Shown one piece after another: positions 17,766 to 26,731 of a DNA stretch of 64,000 nt. The DNA is taken from the NCBI GenBank assembly GCA_028289645.1, contig JANQOK010000018.1:124001-188000 (forward strand), in the 5' to 3' direction. The notes under the pieces were generated by a model. The model was not told the DNA's origin, searched no databases, and saw only the letters and a program-made list of their open reading frames with translations. The translations under genes were made by a program, and so were the position numbers. How positions within the stretch are numbered: the first letter of the stretch is position 1; every line of letters starts with the position of its first letter. Origin of the DNA: Anderseniella sp. (lineage in GTDB: Bacteria; Pseudomonadota; Alphaproteobacteria; Rhizobiales; Aestuariivirgaceae).

Positions 17766-17801
17766 GTGCCCCGGATCTGGTGAAAGCCCGGTCCGGGGCA
17801 C
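17766..17801 (+). terminator. hairpin after fasciclin gene, putative terminator
   Basis: A perfect 10-bp stem, GTGCCCCGGA (17766-17775) with TCCGGGGCAC (17792-17801), closing a 16-base loop, 23 bases after the fasciclin stop. There is no T-run, so it may act only as a 3' stabiliser or in concert with Rho. Confidence 0.4.
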
Positions 17802-17979
17802 GTGTGTCTGACAGTCTTCTTTGCAGCGGAACATCCCGAAGGTTGCGGCGCGGGCGGAAGCAGGCTTGACGTTTTTGCTTTCGCAATACCCTCAGTCATG
17901 AAATATTTTCCCGACATGTGGTGATCGCTCATCGCCCTGACGCGATCTGGTCTGAACCTGTTACAGAAACGGTGGGATC

Positions 17980-18828
17980 ATGGCAGTTGACGTGTTGGAC
18001 CTCGTTGATGTGGACAGATATCCCGTACATTTGCCTGCTGCCGACGCCTATGGGGCATTGCTGGCGGAAACCCGGGCCCAACTGAATGATGACGGCTGCG
18101 CGGTGTTGCGCGGCTTTGTGAGGGCTGACCGTGTCGCCGATCTTGTTGAGGAGGCTGACCGGGTGGCCGACAAGGGCCACCGCTCGTTCAACCGCACCAA
18201 TGTCTATTTCACCAGGGACGATCCTGACTATCCGCAAGACCATCCTTTGCGCCGCTTCTACGACCGGTCCAATTCGTTTGTCCCGGCCGACAATTTCGGA
18301 GCCGACAGCTGCATCAGAAGTATTTACGAGTGGCCATGGTTTTCCGCCTTTGTGCAACAGGCACTCGATCAGGACCGGTTCTTCAGATATGCCGACCCGC
18401 TCGCCGATGTCATTGTCAATGTCGCAGAAGAAGGTGCCGGGTTTCCCTGGCATTTCGACACCAACAATTTCACCGTCACACTGGCGATCCAGAATGCCGA
18501 GCAGGGCGGCGAGTTCGAGTATTGCCCGAACCTCAGAACGCCGGACGAAGAAAACTATGCCGGAGTTGCCGCAGTGCTTGATGAGCAGAGCCCGCACGTG
18601 AAGACACTTGTGTTGCAGCCGGGCGACCTTCAGATTTTCAAGGGCAGGTATTCACTGCATAGAGTTCGCCCCCTGACGGGGCCGCGCAAGCGGTACGTCG
18701 CAATCTACTCATTTGTCGAAGAGCCGGCCATGGTCGGCAGTCCGGAGAGAACCCGGCAATTGTACGGACGCGTTCTGCCCGTCCATCTGGAGCGCGCCGG
18801 CATGCGCTCCGACACGCTGGTCGACTGA
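17980..18828 (+). CDS. ArpA-like Fe(II)/2-oxoglutarate oxygenase
   Basis: 282 residues with a double-stranded beta-helix. The facial triad is visible: His-x-Asp in FPWHFDTNNFTVTLAIQ and a distal His in RYSLHRVRPLTG, with the 2OG-binding Arg following (GPRKRYVAIYS). The stretch GGEFEYCPNLRTPDEENY resembles proteins annotated ArpA, a group related to free amino-acid hydroxylases and halogenases; the Asp in HxD argues for a hydroxylase, since halogenases lose this acid. Substrate unknown. GGTGGG precedes ATG 17980. It has no obvious partner gene; the MFS exporter follows 118 bases later. Confidence 0.75.
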   Translation: MAVDVLDLVDVDRYPVHLPAADAYGALLAETRAQLNDDGCAVLRGFVRADRVADLVEEADRVADKGHRSFNRTNVYFTRDDPDYPQDHPLRRFYDRSNSFVPADNFGADSCIRSIYEWPWFSAFVQQALDQDRFFRYADPLADVIVNVAEEGAGFPWHFDTNNFTVTLAIQNAEQGGEFEYCPNLRTPDEENYAGVAAVLDEQSPHVKTLVLQPGDLQIFKGRYSLHRVRPLTGPRKRYVAIYSFVEEPAMVGSPERTRQLYGRVLPVHLERAGMRSDTLVD

Positions 18829-18946
18829 GGCAGGTGACGCGACAGGCGAACATATTGTGGCAGTTCAACATTAGAAAACGCACGATCCCGCTATCTCCCG
18901 ACAAGCCTGAAAACAAGACTTGGGCGTCCAATAGGGGACGAAAAGT

Positions 18947-20149
18947 TTGAAACCTGCCGCTGGTCAAGATGTGCCGAAGACCTCGAAGCGGGCGCTGTGG
19001 GCGCTGGCGCTGTGCATGTTCACCGTCGGAACAGGATCCTTGATTGTCTTGGGCATTGGTCAGGAGGTGACCGAAGCCTTCAACCTTCCGTCGGGCGCAG
19101 CAGGTTGGCTGATGACGGTCTTTGCCGGTGTGTTTGCCGTGGCGGCGCCATTGGCGCAATTGGTCCTCGCCAAGCGTTTTTCTCAACTCAAGCTGGTCGG
19201 CATGGGCCTGTTGCTGCTTGCTGCAGGGATGCTTTGGGCGTCTGTGGCCACAAGCTATTCTGCCCTTTTGGCGGCGCGCGCGGGCATGGCGTTGGGCGGC
19301 GCACTGATAGCGCCTGCCAGTGCCGCATTAGCGGTTCAGCTCAGCTTGCCGGAACACAGAACACAGGCGCTGGCGACCGTTTTTGCGGGCTTCACACTGG
19401 CAAGTGTCGCCGGAGTGCCGCTGGGCACATGGCTTGGAGTTGCGTTCGGATGGCGGGGTGCGATGTTGGCGATTGCCAGTCTGACCCTGATTGCACTGGC
19501 GGTTGTGGTTGCCTGTTTCAGGACGTTGCAGCGGGACACGGTTGGCGATGAAGACAGTGGCCCGCCGCTGCAGCGCTCATCCAGGATCACCGCAATCGCA
19601 GTTCTCGCAACCACCGCCTGCGTCTTGAGCGCACAGTTTGCGATCTACGCTGTGATGGCTGCATTTCTGGTGGAGGGGTTTGGTCTGATATCAAGCGCCT
19701 TGCCCGTTGTTATGCTTGTCTTCGGCATAGCAGGTGTTGTCGGGAACGCGATATCGGGCGTCTGGGCCGATCGTGCTGGCATTGAAGCTGTAATCTGGCT
19801 CAGCCTTGCCGGGCTTGCCGTGATGATGACGGCACTTCTCGTGGATCTGGGCCCGGTGTTTGCTTCTATCCTGGTGGCCGGGTGCGCGTTCTGCGGGACC
19901 TTGTTTACGGCGCCTCAGCAGGCCCGCCTGACCATGGTTGTTCCGGCGAGATATCACGGCCTTGCCCTGGCGCTGAATTCATCCGCCAGTTACATCGGTA
20001 TCGCGATCGGGTCTGCCACGGCCAGCCTGCTTTATGCGGCATTTGGTGTTGGCGCATTGCCGGCAGGTGCGCTTGCACTTCTGGCACTGTCTGCCGTTTT
20101 GAATCTTGCTGCTGGGTCAAAGGCTCGTCCGGCGGATACGCCAGGATAG
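18947..20149 (+). CDS. MFS drug/metabolite exporter (DHA1-type)
   Basis: 400 residues with about twelve membrane helices in two six-helix halves and a loop of about 25 charged residues in the middle (RDTVGDEDSGPPLQRSS). The first half has the typical FNLPSGAAGWLMTVFAGVFAVAAP opening and the second-half FGIAGVVGNAISGVWADRAG equals the repeated motif A. Similar to arabinose/chloramphenicol efflux types. TTG 18947 is chosen for GGGGA about 8-11 bases upstream and no nearer ATG. Converges on mlaF; the 75 bases between hold only a weak 6-bp hairpin. Confidence 0.88.
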   Translation: MKPAAGQDVPKTSKRALWALALCMFTVGTGSLIVLGIGQEVTEAFNLPSGAAGWLMTVFAGVFAVAAPLAQLVLAKRFSQLKLVGMGLLLLAAGMLWASVATSYSALLAARAGMALGGALIAPASAALAVQLSLPEHRTQALATVFAGFTLASVAGVPLGTWLGVAFGWRGAMLAIASLTLIALAVVVACFRTLQRDTVGDEDSGPPLQRSSRITAIAVLATTACVLSAQFAIYAVMAAFLVEGFGLISSALPVVMLVFGIAGVVGNAISGVWADRAGIEAVIWLSLAGLAVMMTALLVDLGPVFASILVAGCAFCGTLFTAPQQARLTMVVPARYHGLALALNSSASYIGIAIGSATASLLYAAFGVGALPAGALALLALSAVLNLAAGSKARPADTPG

Positions 20150-20224
20150 GGCCGCACTTGTTTGCGGTTGCGGAAGTAGTGGATCCGGTGCCGTGCATTG
20201 GTCCGGCACAACAGGGCGGTCACG

Positions 20225-20989
20225 TCACAACTCTATTTCAATCGGACCTTCTTCGCGGCCGTGGATGAACTGGTCCACGTACGGGTTGTTGCTGCGGTCG
20301 ATCTCGTCTGCCGGTCCGCACCAGACGATCTTGCCCTTGTAGATCATGGCTATGTCGTCGCCGATCTTGCGGGCCGAGGCCATGTCATGGGTGATGGTGA
20401 TGGTGGTGGCGCCCAGTCGCTTCACACTGTCGACAATCAGGTTGTTGATGACATCGCCCATGATCGGGTCCAGCCCGGTGGTCGGTTCGTCAAAGAAGAT
20501 GATTTCAGGTTCAGGCGCAATGGCGCGGGCCAGACCGACGCGCTTGCGCATGCCGCCGGACAGTTCTGCTGGTGAGATATCGGCCAGTTCGGCGCCAAGT
20601 CCGACCTCGGCCAGTTTGTCGATGGCGATGGCGCGTGCATCCGACGGTTTCATTTTCTTGCCCTGGATCAGCCCGAACGCCACATTGCGCCATACGCTCA
20701 GGCTGTCGAACAGGGCTGCGCCCTGGAACAGCATACCGAACCGGCCCATCATTTCGTCCAGTGCCTGGCCCTGCAGGCCGAGAATCTCCTGGCCACCCAC
20801 CCGGATCGACCCTTTTTCAGGATGCAGCAGGCCCAGGATGCATTTCAGCGTGACCGACTTGCCGGAACCGGAGCCGCCGATAACCACCAGGGAACGGCCC
20901 TTGCCGACTCCCACGTTAACCCCTCTGAGGACATGTTTGGGGCCGAAGGATTTGTGTACGTTTTCCAGAACGATGTGTGGCTCAGCCAT
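20225..20989 (-). CDS. mlaF: ABC transporter ATP-binding protein of lipid-asymmetry (Mla) system
   Basis: 254 residues: Walker A GGSGSGKSVTLKCILGLL, Q-loop GMLFQGAALFDSLSV, signature LSGGMRKRVGLARAIA, Walker B IIFFDEPTTGLDPI, H-loop TITHDMASA. FDSLSVWRNVAFGL is the pattern of MlaF/Mkl-type ATPases that power phospholipid transport between membranes. ATG 20989 (AEPHIVLENVHKSFG) is preferred to upstream extensions that encode an Arg-rich shadow. Lies 8 bases after mlaE; the substrate-binding MCE protein (mlaD) is not adjacent. Confidence 0.93.
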   Translation of the reverse strand: MAEPHIVLENVHKSFGPKHVLRGVNVGVGKGRSLVVIGGSGSGKSVTLKCILGLLHPEKGSIRVGGQEILGLQGQALDEMMGRFGMLFQGAALFDSLSVWRNVAFGLIQGKKMKPSDARAIAIDKLAEVGLGAELADISPAELSGGMRKRVGLARAIAPEPEIIFFDEPTTGLDPIMGDVINNLIVDSVKRLGATTITITHDMASARKIGDDIAMIYKGKIVWCGPADEIDRSNNPYVDQFIHGREEGPIEIEL

Positions 20990-20997
20990 CGCTCGCC

Positions 20998-21771
20998 TCA
21001 CTCGGTAAACAGCAGCGATGTCAGTGCGTAGTTGGCTGCCAGGATCAGGATCGAGCCGGAGACGACCGCATTGGTAGTCGCTCTGCCGACGCCTTGTGCG
21101 CCGCCTTTGGAGTTGAAACCGTGATAACAACCCATCAGAGCGATGATGAAACCGAACACCGCAGCCTTGATCAGGCCCGATGTCACGTCCGCAACCTGCA
21201 CGAAGTCGGTGGTGTTCTTGATGTAGGCCGCATAGTTGAAGCCAAGCGATGACGTGCCGACCACAAAGCCGCCGAAGATGCCAATGATGTCGGCAATGCC
21301 GACGAGTATGGGCATTGTGATCACCGCCGCCAGAATGCGGGGCCCGACCAGGTATTTGAACGGATTGGTCGACAGGGTGGTCAGTGCATCGATCTGCTCG
21401 GTCACGCGCATGGTGCCGAGTTCAGCGGCAATGGCGGCTGCCACCCGACCGGTAACCATCAGGCCGGCCATCACCGGGCCGAGTTCACGGGTAATCCCCA
21501 GCGCCACGATCGACGAGACCAGGTTCTCCGCATTGTAACGCGTGCCGCCAATGTAGATTTGCAATGCCAGTGCACCGCCGGTAAAAAACGCTGTCAGTCC
21601 GACCACCGGCAGAGAATTGTAGCCGATGCGGATAATCTGCTCGAACAACTGGCGAAAATACCATGGCGGCAGCAGCCCGCGAATCACCGCATCGCGGGCA
21701 AACAGGGACACCCGTCCAACCTCCGCAAACATGGAAAGAATGAAACTTCCGATGGTAGCCAGAAAAGTCAC
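20998..21771 (-). CDS. mlaE: MlaE-family ABC permease
   Basis: Membrane permease of the phospholipid-trafficking ABC system. Hallmarks are GGALALQIYIGGTRY, the long conserved ALGITRELGPVMAGLMVTGRVAAAIAAELGTMRVTEQIDAL segment (only named here by its ends), and PRILAAVITMP. The start is uncertain: GTG 21771 begins at the conserved TFLATIGSF region with AGAGG upstream, whereas TTG 21888 gives 39 more residues that look unlike the family and overlap alr. Operon with alr upstream and mlaF downstream. Confidence 0.88.
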   Translation of the reverse strand: MTFLATIGSFILSMFAEVGRVSLFARDAVIRGLLPPWYFRQLFEQIIRIGYNSLPVVGLTAFFTGGALALQIYIGGTRYNAENLVSSIVALGITRELGPVMAGLMVTGRVAAAIAAELGTMRVTEQIDALTTLSTNPFKYLVGPRILAAVITMPILVGIADIIGIFGGFVVGTSSLGFNYAAYIKNTTDFVQVADVTSGLIKAAVFGFIIALMGCYHGFNSKGGAQGVGRATTNAVVSGSILILAANYALTSLLFTE

Positions 21772-21853
21772 CGGTGAACGTTGCCTCTTGATGCCGTTGC
21801 GGGTCGCACACTCATATTGATGCAATTCCGAAAGCCCCGCCGCCGAAATGCAC

Positions 21854-22963
21854 TCAAGACGAGTACACTTTTGCGTAGCGTCTGCCAAGAGACGTCAGAA
21901 TTTCATACCCAATCGTGCCCGACCAGCGCGCCCAGTCGTCGACAGTGATATTGGCGCCCAGCAGTTCGGCGCTGGTGCCGCGGCAAACCCGGTCGCCTTC
22001 CAGATCGGTGACGTGGATGGTGATCATGTCCATGGATACCCGGCCGACAATCGGGGCCATTTGCCCTTCGATAAACACCTTGGCGGGACCGTCGCGCTGT
22101 GCCGGCCACGACATGGCGCGCAGCAGGCCGTCCGCATAGCCGACTCCGACGATGGCAATGCGCGACGGTTTCTCCGCCCGCCACGTTGCGCCGTATCCGA
22201 CCCCGTCTCCCGCGGCAACATCGCGGACCTGCAGGATCGGCGCGGACAGTGAAACCACCGGTTGCATCGGGCTTGGCCTAGTGCCCAGTGGAGTGCCGCC
22301 GTAAAGGGCCACGCCGGGGCGGACGACGTCATGGAAAAACTCAGGTCCAAGAAAAGTGCCTGGCGCGTTGGCCAGTGACGCGGGCAGGCCGGGAAACAGT
22401 GTGCGCAGGCTAGTGAACCGGTCGCGCTGGCTGGCATTGGACGGATTGGCCTCATTGTCACCGCTGGCCAGATGGCTCATCAGCAGGCACAGCCCGGCAC
22501 GCTTTATCAGCGCAGCATCCGCAGCGAGGGCTTCTGCCTGTTCGCGGTCCAGTCCGAGCCGGTTGATCCCGGTATCAATGTGCACAGCGGCCTTGTGCCT
22601 GCCCTCAGTGGCGTTGGCCCATTCGGTCAGCTCTGCAGGGTCCATCAGGCAGGGACGCAGGTCATGGGCAATGTAGAATTCCGCCTGTCCGGCCAGCAGG
22701 CCATCGAGGACGTAGATGATTGCCTCGGGCAGGGCGTCACGCACCTGCTTGCCTTCCAGTGGCAGCGCAACGAAGAAGGTTCTGCAGCCGGCCTGCCACA
22801 GCGCCTGCGCAACTTCGCGGGCCCCGCAGCCATAGCCATCGGCCTTTACGGTGGCAGCACACTCCGCCGGAGATACTGTCTCGGCAATCTTGCGCCAGTT
22901 CCCCACCAGCGCCGCAAGGTCGATTGTCAGTGTGGCTCCGGCCAGCTCGGGTGGGATGGTCAT
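21854..22963 (-). CDS. alr: alanine racemase
   Basis: PLP enzyme making D-alanine for peptidoglycan. The PLP lysine is in AATVKADGYGCG and the second catalytic tyrosine in GVGYGATWRAE; the C-terminal beta domain includes VGVGYADGLLRA and GRVSMDMI. ATG 22963 (TIPPELAGATLTIDLAAL) fits the family start; a longer frame adds 18 unrelated residues. Follows dnaB by 7 bases. The dnaB-alr pair is usual in this order of bacteria. Confidence 0.95.
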   Translation of the reverse strand: MTIPPELAGATLTIDLAALVGNWRKIAETVSPAECAATVKADGYGCGAREVAQALWQAGCRTFFVALPLEGKQVRDALPEAIIYVLDGLLAGQAEFYIAHDLRPCLMDPAELTEWANATEGRHKAAVHIDTGINRLGLDREQAEALAADAALIKRAGLCLLMSHLASGDNEANPSNASQRDRFTSLRTLFPGLPASLANAPGTFLGPEFFHDVVRPGVALYGGTPLGTRPSPMQPVVSLSAPILQVRDVAAGDGVGYGATWRAEKPSRIAIVGVGYADGLLRAMSWPAQRDGPAKVFIEGQMAPIVGRVSMDMITIHVTDLEGDRVCRGTSAELLGANITVDDWARWSGTIGYEILTSLGRRYAKVYSS

Positions 22964-22970
22964 GCAGCCG

Positions 22971-24476
22971 TCAGTCGCGGATATCTGGCGTGTAGTCGGG
23001 CCGCGCCAGGTTCTCAAACCGGGTCAGGTTCGCGTCAAAATGCAGTGACACGGTACCAGTCGGGCCGTGGCGCTGCTTGCCGATGATCACGTCAGCGATG
23101 CCGACAACGCCGTCCATGCGCTCCTGCCATTGCAGGTGTTCTTCGGTGTTGGGCTTGGGTTCGTCGCGGCCCAGATAGTATTCCTCGCGATAAATGAACA
23201 TCACTACATCCGCATCCTGCTCGATCGACCCGGATTCACGCAGATCCGCCAGTTGCGGGCGCTTGTCATCGCGGTTTTCGACCTGACGCGAGAGCTGCGA
23301 CAGTGCCAGGATCGGCACGTTAAGTTCCTTGGCCAATGCCTTGAGACCGGTTGTGATTTCGGTCACTTCCTGAACCCGGCTTTCCGATGCACGGCGCGCC
23401 GACCCGGTCAGCAACTGCAGGTAGTCAACCACAATCAGGCCCAGCGTCCCGCGCTGCCGTTTCAGTCGTCGTGCCCGCGCCGCAAGCTGCGCAATGTTCA
23501 GGCCACCTGTCGCGTCGATGTAAAGCGGCATCGCCGACAGCCGCTGGCTGGCTTCCACCAGCCGGTCGAACTCGTCCGGGGTGATCTTGCCGCGCCTGAT
23601 ACGTTCGGATGAAATTTCCGCCTGTTCCGACACGATACGGGTTGCCAGCTGTTCGCCGGACATTTCCAGCGAGAAGAACGCGACAATGCCGCCGTTCTTG
23701 ACGTTCATCGTGCCGTCGGCATTGTGTTCTGCCTGATAGGCTGCGGCAACGTTGTAGGCCAGATTGGTTGCAAGCGATGTCTTGCCCATGGCCGGACGTC
23801 CGGCAAGTATCAGCAGGTCGGACGCCTGCAATCCGCCGAGTTTCTCATCAAGGTCTTTCAGGCCTGTAGAAATGCCCGACAGCCCGCCATCGCGCTGATA
23901 GGCGGCCGCGGCCATGTCAATGGCTTCCGTGAGTGCGGTTCCGAACGGCTGAAAACCCTGGCCGTACTTTTCCGACTCGGCAATCTCGTAAAGCTGCTGT
24001 TCGGCCTCTTCGATCAGCTGCCGGGAGGATTTGTCCACCGGCGTGTCAAAGCTGTTGTTGACGATTTCCGAACCGATGCCGATCAGGGCGCGCCGCTGCG
24101 CCAGTTCGTAGATGGTGCGGCCATAGTCTTCGGCATTGATGATCGTGGTGGCGGAGGCGGCGAGCCGGGCCAGATAGGCCGGGCCGCCGATGTCCTGCAG
24201 GGTCTCATCCTGCTCGAAAAACGACTTCAGCGTGACCGGTGAGGCCAGCTGGCCGCTGCGAATACGGGTTGAGGCAGCTTCGAAGATGCGGGCATGCACA
24301 CCCTCGTGAAAATGTTCCGGCAGCAGAAAGTTGGTGACCCGGTCGCATGCCTCGTTGTTGACCAGAATGGCGCCGAGCAACGCCATTTCCGCCTCCAGAT
24401 TGTGTGGAGCGGTGCGATAGCCGTCGGCGTCAGGCTGGTCATTGCCGTCCTGATCGATCTTGAGAACTGATTCCAT
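22971..24476 (-). CDS. dnaB: replicative DNA helicase DnaB
   Basis: 501 residues: N-terminal primase-interacting domain opening with APHNLEAEMALLGAILVNN, a linker, and the RecA-like core with Walker A GRPAMGKTSLATN, Walker B LIVVDYLQLL, RESGSIEQDADVVMFIYR and the Arg finger region near KQRHGPTGTVSLHFD. No intein. Hexameric helicase at the replication fork. Upstream spacer to cfa is 67 bases and shows no clear promoter. Confidence 0.97.
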   Translation of the reverse strand: MESVLKIDQDGNDQPDADGYRTAPHNLEAEMALLGAILVNNEACDRVTNFLLPEHFHEGVHARIFEAASTRIRSGQLASPVTLKSFFEQDETLQDIGGPAYLARLAASATTIINAEDYGRTIYELAQRRALIGIGSEIVNNSFDTPVDKSSRQLIEEAEQQLYEIAESEKYGQGFQPFGTALTEAIDMAAAAYQRDGGLSGISTGLKDLDEKLGGLQASDLLILAGRPAMGKTSLATNLAYNVAAAYQAEHNADGTMNVKNGGIVAFFSLEMSGEQLATRIVSEQAEISSERIRRGKITPDEFDRLVEASQRLSAMPLYIDATGGLNIAQLAARARRLKRQRGTLGLIVVDYLQLLTGSARRASESRVQEVTEITTGLKALAKELNVPILALSQLSRQVENRDDKRPQLADLRESGSIEQDADVVMFIYREEYYLGRDEPKPNTEEHLQWQERMDGVVGIADVIIGKQRHGPTGTVSLHFDANLTRFENLARPDYTPDIRD

Positions 24477-24543
24477 GCCCTTGTTGATAGCGCGCCCGGC
24501 CTAATGCCGCGAGGCCCAATCCGCCGTGGCGCCGACCTTTCCA

Positions 24544-25863
24544 CTATTGCTTTCCAACCTGTGGATAATGCCGTGATTCGCCGGGCCGGGTCTTCACAAC
24601 CCGGTTTCGCGGAGCTGGCCTTCTTCGCCTGTTGTACACTTTGGCCTCGATTGCCTTAAGCCGGGATTCTTCCCGGGCGATGTAATCTCTCGTCAACGGC
24701 AAGGCATGCTGGTTGTCTGCAGCCTGAAGTTGAAAATTGTTCAGGCCCAGATAACGGAAGCTCAACTCGGACGAGGCCAGGTAGAATTCCCACATGCGGG
24801 CAAACTCCTCGTCATAAAGGGCAACGGCCTGTTGTCGGTGCGCAGCAAAGCGTTTGCGCCATTCCGCCAGTGTCCGGGCGTAGTGAAGCCGCAGTATCTC
24901 TACGTCCGTCATGTACATGCCGCTGGTTTCGACCTCCGGCAGGACCTCTGACAGGGCAGGGCAGTAGCCGCCTGGAAAGATATACTTCTGGATCCATGCG
25001 CTTGTTGCCCCGGGTCCTGCGGCGCGCCCGATCGAGTGCAGCACAAACACGCCATCCGGCGCCAGCAGTTCGCGGACCTTGCCGAACAGTTCGCCGTAGT
25101 GGGCCACTCCGACATGTTCGAACATGCCCACCGAAACGATCCGGTCAAACTTGCCGTCCAGTTCCCGGTAGTCTTTCAGATGAAAGCCCACCCGGCCTTT
25201 CAGGCCGGCCTTGTGGGCCCGTTGGCTTGACATCTTGTGCTGCTCTTCCGACAGGGTGACGCCGGTAACCTGGGCACCCGCCACCTGCGCGAGATAAAGC
25301 CCAAGTCCCCCCCATCCGGATCCAATGTCGAGCACTTTCATGCCCGGTTCGATGACCAGTTTGGCGGCGAGGTGGCGCTTTTTGGAAAGCTGTGCCTGTT
25401 CCAGGCTCTGGCCGGATTTCTCGAAATAGGCGCACGAATACTGCCGGTCATTGTCCAGGAAAAGATCGTAAAGCTCGCCCGACAGGTCGTAATGGTGCGC
25501 TACGTTGCTGCGGGCTCGGCCGATCCGGTTGTCCTGCTGCAGCCGTTTCAGGCGTTTGCGTATCGCATAGGGTATGCGCACCGGAACTGGCGTCTGCGTG
25601 GTTTCCAGATTGGCCATCAGCAATTTCAGCACGTCATAAATGGTGCCTGCGGTCATGGTCAGCTGGCCGCTCGTATAGGCCTCGCCCAGATAAAGGTCAG
25701 GGTCTATGAGAAGGTGCAAAACCGTGGCCTGGTCGTGAATCCGGAATCCGGTCGGTTTGCCGGTTCCATCACCAAATGAAGTCTCGCTGCCATCCGGCAT
25801 GAAAACACTCAGGTTTCCGTGTTGGACGACATGGCTTAACATCTGCTTGAGCAAAGTCTGCAT
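24544..25863 (-). CDS. cfa: cyclopropane-fatty-acyl-phospholipid synthase
   Basis: About 439 residues: N-terminal lipid-binding part, then a SAM methyltransferase with VLDIGSGWGGLGLYLAQ, SEEQHKMSSQRA, SVGMFEHVG and the bicarbonate/active-site stretch FVLHSIGR and WIQKYIFPGGYCPALSEV. It methylenates unsaturated acyl chains of membrane phospholipids. ATG 25863 (QTLLKQML) is chosen because GAGGA lies 9-10 bases upstream; a start 7 codons earlier is less likely. The last 40 residues are very basic (VYNRRRRPAPRNRVVKTR). Confidence 0.93.
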   Translation of the reverse strand: MQTLLKQMLSHVVQHGNLSVFMPDGSETSFGDGTGKPTGFRIHDQATVLHLLIDPDLYLGEAYTSGQLTMTAGTIYDVLKLLMANLETTQTPVPVRIPYAIRKRLKRLQQDNRIGRARSNVAHHYDLSGELYDLFLDNDRQYSCAYFEKSGQSLEQAQLSKKRHLAAKLVIEPGMKVLDIGSGWGGLGLYLAQVAGAQVTGVTLSEEQHKMSSQRAHKAGLKGRVGFHLKDYRELDGKFDRIVSVGMFEHVGVAHYGELFGKVRELLAPDGVFVLHSIGRAAGPGATSAWIQKYIFPGGYCPALSEVLPEVETSGMYMTDVEILRLHYARTLAEWRKRFAAHRQQAVALYDEEFARMWEFYLASSELSFRYLGLNNFQLQAADNQHALPLTRDYIAREESRLKAIEAKVYNRRRRPAPRNRVVKTRPGESRHYPQVGKQ

Positions 25864-25968
25864 CGGTTCGATTCCTCGATCCATTGCGTCCCGGTCTCAA
25901 CAATACCGGCAATTTTGGCAAACACTTTGCTCCCGGTCAAATTCCCCAAGGTAAGCATTGTCGGTAGC

Positions 25969-25999
25969 AAAAAGCCGCCTGCGCATGGCACAGGCGGCT
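25969..25999 (-). terminator. intrinsic terminator of the rpsF-rpsR-rplI operon
   Basis: Read on the minus strand: AGCCGCCTG (25999-25991), a 9-base loop, then CAGGCGGCT (25981-25973) and TTTTT. A perfect 9-bp GC-rich stem with a U-tract, 36 bases after the rplI stop, ends the ribosomal operon before cfa. Confidence 0.9.
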
Positions 26000-26034
26000 C
26001 CAACCAGCGTACTTCGCCCGCCCGGGGCGGGTTG

Positions 26035-26673
26035 TCAGTCGTCGGTTTTTTCCGTGTCGGCCGCAGCAGACTCTTCTGCTGTGTCCTCAGCGCCGTCTTC
26101 GCCATTTTCTTCTGCCGCTGCATCGGCTTCGGCCTGTTCGAACAGCTCCTCTGCCGCGCGGCGGATCTCGTCGCGCTCATCGGCATTGCCGGTCAGGTCT
26201 TCACCGCGGGCCTGGGCTTCGGCTTCATCCTGGGTGCGCGCGACGTTGATCTGCACCGTTGAGGAAACCTCGCCGTGCAATGCGATGCGTACTTCGTACA
26301 GGCCGATGGTCTTGATCGGGTCTGGCAGCACAACGTGGTTGCGGGTCACGCTGACACCGGTTTCGCTGGCCGCAGCCGCGATATCGCGAGTGGAGACCGA
26401 ACCATACAGCTGGCCGGATTCGCCGGCCTGGCGGATCAGCACGAAGCTGGCTCCGTCGAGCTTTTCGGAATCGGTCTTGGCGGCCTCAACGGCTGCGGCG
26501 TTCCTGGCTTCGAGTTCCGCACGCTGGGCTTCGAACTTCTCCATGTTCTTGGCCGATGCGCGCAGCGCCTTGCCGCGTGGCAGCAGGAAGTTGCGGGCAT
26601 AACCGTCTTTGACCCGGACCGTATCTCCCATGGCGCCGAGCTTTTCGACCCGTTCCAGCAGAATGACTTGCAT
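26035..26673 (-). CDS. rplI: 50S ribosomal protein L9
   Basis: 212 residues. The N-terminal domain [36 protein letters not shown] is the L9 signature, followed by the long connecting helix ([18 protein letters not shown]) and the C-terminal RNA-binding domain. A further acidic extension of about 45 residues (from about 165; [16 protein letters not shown]) makes it longer than the 150-residue E. coli protein; such acidic tails are common in this group. ATG 26673 has AGGAGCAAC before it. Last gene of the operon. Confidence 0.97.
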   Translation of the reverse strand: MQVILLERVEKLGAMGDTVRVKDGYARNFLLPRGKALRASAKNMEKFEAQRAELEARNAAAVEAAKTDSEKLDGASFVLIRQAGESGQLYGSVSTRDIAAAASETGVSVTRNHVVLPDPIKTIGLYEVRIALHGEVSSTVQINVARTQDEAEAQARGEDLTGNADERDEIRRAAEELFEQAEADAAAEENGEDGAEDTAEESAAADTEKTDD

Positions 26674-26731
26674 GATGTGTTGCTCCTAGTTGGTTCGTTG
26701 ATTTCGATGTTGGATTTGAAAAACACCGGCC

